Source: JAJKIP01 sp037200685 | GTDB taxonomy: Bacteria; Bacteroidota; Bacteroidia; Chitinophagales; Chitinophagaceae | DNA: 64,000 nt | Reading direction: 5' to 3' | Assembly (NCBI GenBank): GCA_037200685.1 | Contig: JBBCIG010000020.1 | Coordinates: 124,001 to 188,000, forward strand | Shown: piece after piece, positions 60,306 through 64,000 of the stretch | How positions within the stretch are numbered: position 1 is the first letter of the stretch | Layout of the letters: the number at the start of each line of letters is the position of its first letter | Translations under genes and position numbers: made by a program | Notes under the pieces: model-generated | The model's input: the letters and a program-made list of their open reading frames with translations, nothing else | What the model was told of the DNA's origin: nothing | The model's database searches: none

Positions 60306-61808
60306 TTAAAGGTCAAACCACATTTTAACATTATAAAGGATTTTATCCTTCGGCGCATTCGGATTCGCGGAAATCTCATTCGTTATAGGATATTCATAAC
60401 GTCTGAACAATCCTCCAGCCGGTGCACCCGGAGGTAATGTTATCGCCGGAACTTCATCTCCTTCCGGACCTGAACGTCTCCATTGTGTAAATACATCAAT
60501 ACCCCTGTCCATTTTATCTATCCAGTGGTGATAATGAATATATTTTACCGCTTCCCTGTTTGTTGCGAAAGTGCTGAGAGCAGGCAATGATGCTGCAAAA
60601 GAAGCCGCCGCGGCAGTAGCGGTTGCGGCAGCTGCAACATCCTTCGACTGGCTGGCGATATGTTTTACGGATTCTTCAACAGCTTTTTTGTACAATGTAG
60701 TCGCCATTGTCAAATCTGTAGTAACACCAAGGCCTCTTGCATAAGCTTCCGCCTGGTAGAATAATACTTCCTGGTATGTAAATAATACTTCAGGCTGCCC
60801 AGAATGCTGAAAATTTCTATTGATTCTTGAATGCACTGCGGGATCAATATCCTGCGCAGGTTCCGGCGCCACATAGTTCGCGGCAGTAGCAGGTTTTTCA
60901 AAATAAATAGCCCGGCGTGGATCATTAATAGGATTCATAAAGTTCAGCGCCCATTTTGAAGCGCCAAAAAATGATTGACCACTGTTGTATAAATTATAAA
61001 GTCCCCATTTAGGATTATATCTTCCCGCTATACCAGGATATGCCACCTGGAAATTGCCTGCGGGAGAACTGATAAATCCACCAGCTGTAAGCGCCTGGCC
61101 AATTGCCGCCGCTTTACTTGGATCTTTATCTACCATTGTCATCAATATTCTAAGTTTCAAAGACCTTGCAACAGCTTTCCACTTAGCAATATTACCCTGG
61201 TAAAAAAGATCATAATCTGATACCTTGAGAGGGCTCGCTTCATCAAATTGAGTGTATGCTTCATCCAATAATTTAATAAGGTTGTCAAAAACTGATTGCT
61301 GCGTATCGAATTTTGGATAAGAAACATCAGCTCTCCATGCTTCGGTAAAAGGAACGTCACCATAAATAACGGTAGCATCATAGATCATAAAAGACAATAA
61401 CACTTTTGCCTGGGCCGCGGCATTATTGTTTTTGACAGGGGCGCTTTCTGACAGCCTTATCATCTCTTTCAGATTTCCACCAGAAGTACTTGCGTACAAA
61501 TAACGCCATGTATTACCTAACGAAAGCGCATTTACATCATATTGCTCTTCGGATGGAGTTCCCCATACCGTGCCATCCGTATTACCATTTGATGCCACGG
61601 CCTGGCTTACGAGTGACATAGGCACCCATAAATCTCCTGACGCCCTTAAATTGACATACTGAATCGTTGTAGTTGAAAAAAGAAGCTTGGGATCTACCAC
61701 TTCAGCTACGTTCGGGTTCCTGTTTACATCCAGGTATTTTTTACAGGATGTGCTTAATGTTGTGACCAGGATCAGAACACTAACTATTTTTAAATATTTT
61801 ATTTTCAT
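60306..61808 (-). CDS. SusD-like outer-membrane lipoprotein (SusD-like_2 type)
   Basis: A 500-residue lipoprotein: MKIKYLKIVSVLILVTTLST then SCKKYLDVNRNPNVAEVVDP, matching the SusD-like_2 group. Further patterns: TWRYLYASTSGGNLKEMIRL, AKVLLSFMIYDATVIYGDVP, and AVARSLKLRILMTMVDKDPS. C-terminal parts include YQEVLFYQAEAYARGLGVTT and VKYIHYHHWIDKMDRGIDVF. It forms the lid of the SusC-type pore encoded upstream (18 bp gap). No internal breaks, unlike the SusD of the other operon. Confidence 0.9.
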   Translation of the reverse strand: MKIKYLKIVSVLILVTTLSTSCKKYLDVNRNPNVAEVVDPKLLFSTTTIQYVNLRASGDLWVPMSLVSQAVASNGNTDGTVWGTPSEEQYDVNALSLGNTWRYLYASTSGGNLKEMIRLSESAPVKNNNAAAQAKVLLSFMIYDATVIYGDVPFTEAWRADVSYPKFDTQQSVFDNLIKLLDEAYTQFDEASPLKVSDYDLFYQGNIAKWKAVARSLKLRILMTMVDKDPSKAAAIGQALTAGGFISSPAGNFQVAYPGIAGRYNPKWGLYNLYNSGQSFFGASKWALNFMNPINDPRRAIYFEKPATAANYVAPEPAQDIDPAVHSRINRNFQHSGQPEVLFTYQEVLFYQAEAYARGLGVTTDLTMATTLYKKAVEESVKHIASQSKDVAAAATATAAAASFAASLPALSTFATNREAVKYIHYHHWIDKMDRGIDVFTQWRRSGPEGDEVPAITLPPGAPAGGLFRRYEYPITNEISANPNAPKDKILYNVKMWFDL

Positions 61809-61826
61809 CTTATGTATTATTAAAAG

Positions 61827-64000
61827 TTAGAAAGTCGCTCTTACATTAAATCCAAAAGAACGTGTTGAAGGCATGTTATAAAATTCAACGCCTTCGCCGA
61901 TGCTGCCTGTACCAAACAAGTTTACTTCCGGATCGATATGAGGGATTTTGGCATCTATCAGCCAAAGGTTTCTTCCTTCAAGACCTAAACTCACGCCTTT
62001 AATAAATTTTTGTTTAGAAAATAAAGAAGAAGGAAGGTTGTAGCTTAATGCGACTTCCCTGAGTTTTACATACGAGGCGTCAAAAACAGCCGCCTCTGTT
62101 GCAGCGCTGTTTGAACCATACTGTCCCCAATAGTCCTGCATACTTTGCACAGGCACCGTATTAGGAATATACTTGTTTGTTACCGGATCTAAGATCACAC
62201 CTTTATCGATAACATTATTCTCACGGTTTACAGCAGTTTCTTTTGCCAAACCTGTGCTGCGTAATGCCGCTATGGTACCGGAGTACATTACACCTCCCTG
62301 GCGGATGTCGACAAGGAAGCTCAGGTTAAAGCCTTTATACATAAACCCATTGCTAATACCCATCATCCAATCAGGATAAAGATTACCCAATCGCTGATCA
62401 GTAACAGTTCTTCTCAATCCACTGTTGGAATTAATAACAAAGTTGCCATCAGGATCTCTTTCGTAAGCAGATCCCCACAATCCCAATTGCTCTCCATTTC
62501 TTGCTTTTACCTGCAGACCATTATAAGCACTTGCTATCTGGTATGTAACAATCTCAGCAGGCAGGTCAACTATCTTTTGCGTATTCTTCGAGAAATTCAC
62601 ATCTATATTCCATGTAAAATCCTTTGTTCCTAAAACTTTAGCGCCCAATGCTACTTCAATACCTTCATTCTTGATAGACCCGGCATTGATCCTCTTGGTA
62701 GAAAAACCAGTAGAGTTAGGAACAGCCAAAGCAATGATCTGATCAGTTGTTTTGGTATTATAGTAAGTGAAATCCAAACGGATCCTGTCTTTGAAAAAAC
62801 GCAAATCAGTTCCAAACTCCCAGGACACCTGGTTCTGTGGTTTTAATTGGGCATTAGGTAATGTAAGAGGGATCTGGAATCCTAATAAACCATTGAATGG
62901 AAATTGAGAGCCTTGTGAATATTGCGCAAACAACTGGCTTACCGGAGTATAGTTAAATGCTAACTGGTAAGGATCGGTATCGCTACCTACATTCGCCCAA
63001 CTGGCCCTGAATTTCCCGAAAGAAAGAACGGTGCTTTGAATTAATTCGCTAAATACAAAGCTGGTGTTTACAGAAGGATAGAAATAAGACCTGTTTTCAA
63101 CTGGCAGGGTGGAGCTCCAGTCATTTCTTCCGGTAGCGCTTAAGAAGAGATAGTTTTTATAAGAAAGACCGATTTCCCCAAATGCACCAACTATTCTCTT
63201 TTTGTTAGAAATATTTGTTGTAGTAACACTTGCCGCATTGGTGAAAGCATATAACTGGTCTACTGTCAATTGCTGCGCATCTGATTGATCCCTCCTGTAA
63301 TATGTTTCATAAAGATTTCCTCCAACTAAAGCACGAACAGATAAATCAGGAGTTATTTTTTTATCCGCAGTGATCATGAAGTCGTTATTGAGTACCCTGT
63401 TAAACAGGTTGGCCTGGAAAAAGCTACCCTGCAATGCACCTGCAGTACCGGGTCTTACAACGAGCTTTCTGAATTCATTATATACGTCCGTACCAAAATT
63501 GTTTGAGATCGTTAACCAGGCCAGCGGCTTAAAATTCAGCACCAGGTTTCCGTAAATCCTTTCAGTATTATTTACAGATGTATTATTATTAATTACCCAA
63601 TACGGGTTGTTACCCGTTTTTGCAGGCGTCAATGTAATTTGTTGTCCTGTTACAGGATCAAAATAATTATCCTTCAATGCATGCACATCTACTGTTCTTG
63701 GCAGGAAATGTATAATCTGCGTTAAAGAACTGGAGTTGTTGGAAGACTGGATGGGCCTGTTCTTACCCACTGTGCTTACATAATTCAATGTAGTTCTTAC
63801 ATCAAATTTGGGAGAAATAGTTCTTCCTGCATTCAGGTTAATGCTGTTTCTCAGGTAAGATTGCTTTTCAACAATTCCGCTTTGTGCATTATTAGTATAG
63901 CCCAACCTGAAATCACCCGCATCACCGCCGGCTTCAACAGCTAATGAATTGATATAATTCATTCCGGTTTTATAAAAATCCTTTACGTTATCCGGGTAAG
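61827..64000 (-). CDS. SusC/RagA-type TonB-dependent transporter, C-terminal part (cut by window edge)
   Basis: The visible 724 codons cover the barrel of a SusC-type transporter. The frame runs through to the window edge (YPDNVKDFYKTGMNYINSLA before the first internal ATG), so signal, regulatory and plug domains lie beyond. Features: GRTISPKFDVRTTLNY, NDWSSTLPVENRSYFYPSVN (a strongly conserved SusC block), FGTDLRFFKDRIRLDFTYYN, and the terminal aromatic end RSFGFNVRATF. First visible gene of the second SusC-SusD-lipoprotein operon. Substrate unknown. Confidence 0.9.
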   Translation of the reverse strand, partial: YPDNVKDFYKTGMNYINSLAVEAGGDAGDFRLGYTNNAQSGIVEKQSYLRNSINLNAGRTISPKFDVRTTLNYVSTVGKNRPIQSSNNSSSLTQIIHFLPRTVDVHALKDNYFDPVTGQQITLTPAKTGNNPYWVINNNTSVNNTERIYGNLVLNFKPLAWLTISNNFGTDVYNEFRKLVVRPGTAGALQGSFFQANLFNRVLNNDFMITADKKITPDLSVRALVGGNLYETYYRRDQSDAQQLTVDQLYAFTNAASVTTTNISNKKRIVGAFGEIGLSYKNYLFLSATGRNDWSSTLPVENRSYFYPSVNTSFVFSELIQSTVLSFGKFRASWANVGSDTDPYQLAFNYTPVSQLFAQYSQGSQFPFNGLLGFQIPLTLPNAQLKPQNQVSWEFGTDLRFFKDRIRLDFTYYNTKTTDQIIALAVPNSTGFSTKRINAGSIKNEGIEVALGAKVLGTKDFTWNIDVNFSKNTQKIVDLPAEIVTYQIASAYNGLQVKARNGEQLGLWGSAYERDPDGNFVINSNSGLRRTVTDQRLGNLYPDWMMGISNGFMYKGFNLSFLVDIRQGGVMYSGTIAALRSTGLAKETAVNRENNVIDKGVILDPVTNKYIPNTVPVQSMQDYWGQYGSNSAATEAAVFDASYVKLREVALSYNLPSSLFSKQKFIKGVSLGLEGRNLWLIDAKIPHIDPEVNLFGTGSIGEGVEFYNMPSTRSFGFNVRATF

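Overview
The window is a chromosomal segment of a Bacteroidota bacterium, most likely family Chitinophagaceae. The evidence is the character of the 16S rRNA sequence, promoters of the Bacteroidota type (TTTG, 19-20 bp, TAnnTTTG), two SusC/SusD outer-membrane uptake operons, proteins with type IX secretion (T9SS) C-terminal domains, many lipoproteins with an SCxK or SCQKE start, and almost no Shine-Dalgarno sites. The placement is a reading of the sequence, not the result of a search.

Layout. 1-12.6 kb: the 5' part of mutS2, mnmA, a lipoprotein, a secreted S8 peptidase, an RsmB-type rRNA methyltransferase, a lipoprotein, odhB/sucB, a frameshifted sucA, and rpsT. 12.8-17.3 kb: a small lipoprotein, an MFS transporter, a Gfo/Idh/MocA oxidoreductase and a D-2-hydroxyacid dehydrogenase. 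17.3-22.6 kb: a complete rRNA operon on the minus strand (16S, tRNA-Ile, tRNA-Ala, 23S, 5S) with a clear promoter and terminator. 23.1-24.5 kb: an IS110-family element. 24.5-33.8 kb: truA, a DUF4476 protein, a LemA-LemA-TPM-TPM operon, a PQQ-type sugar dehydrogenase, pgk, gap and tRNA-Glu. 34-47.6 kb: an IS4-family remnant, a large T9SS type B protein, a TonB-family-like outer-membrane barrel protein, a heptad-repeat ORF and a very large S8 peptidase/adhesin-like protein. 47.9-53.7 kb: small genes (HD hydrolase, DUF6624, SRPBCC, tiny membrane proteins, OmdA/YdeI-like, GNAT). 54-64 kb: two consecutive SusC-SusD-lipoprotein operons on the minus strand, the second cut by the window edge.

The most interesting system is the IS110 element. 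It interrupts a copy of a roughly 70-bp dispersed intergenic repeat present about eleven times in this window, so its ends can be placed to the base (about 1,370 bp between CT core dinucleotides). The long non-coding end upstream of its transposase folds by eye into two guide-bearing loops with the architecture of an IS621-type bridge RNA. The target loop carries guides matching both sides of the repeat sequence into which the element is inserted, and the donor loop carries guides matching the element's own two ends.

Second, 14 single-base length errors, nearly all in short homopolymers, break otherwise well-conserved genes, including essential ones (sucA, rpsT). This points to an uncorrected long-read assembly rather than gene decay, so the affected genes are annotated here as whole reading frames.
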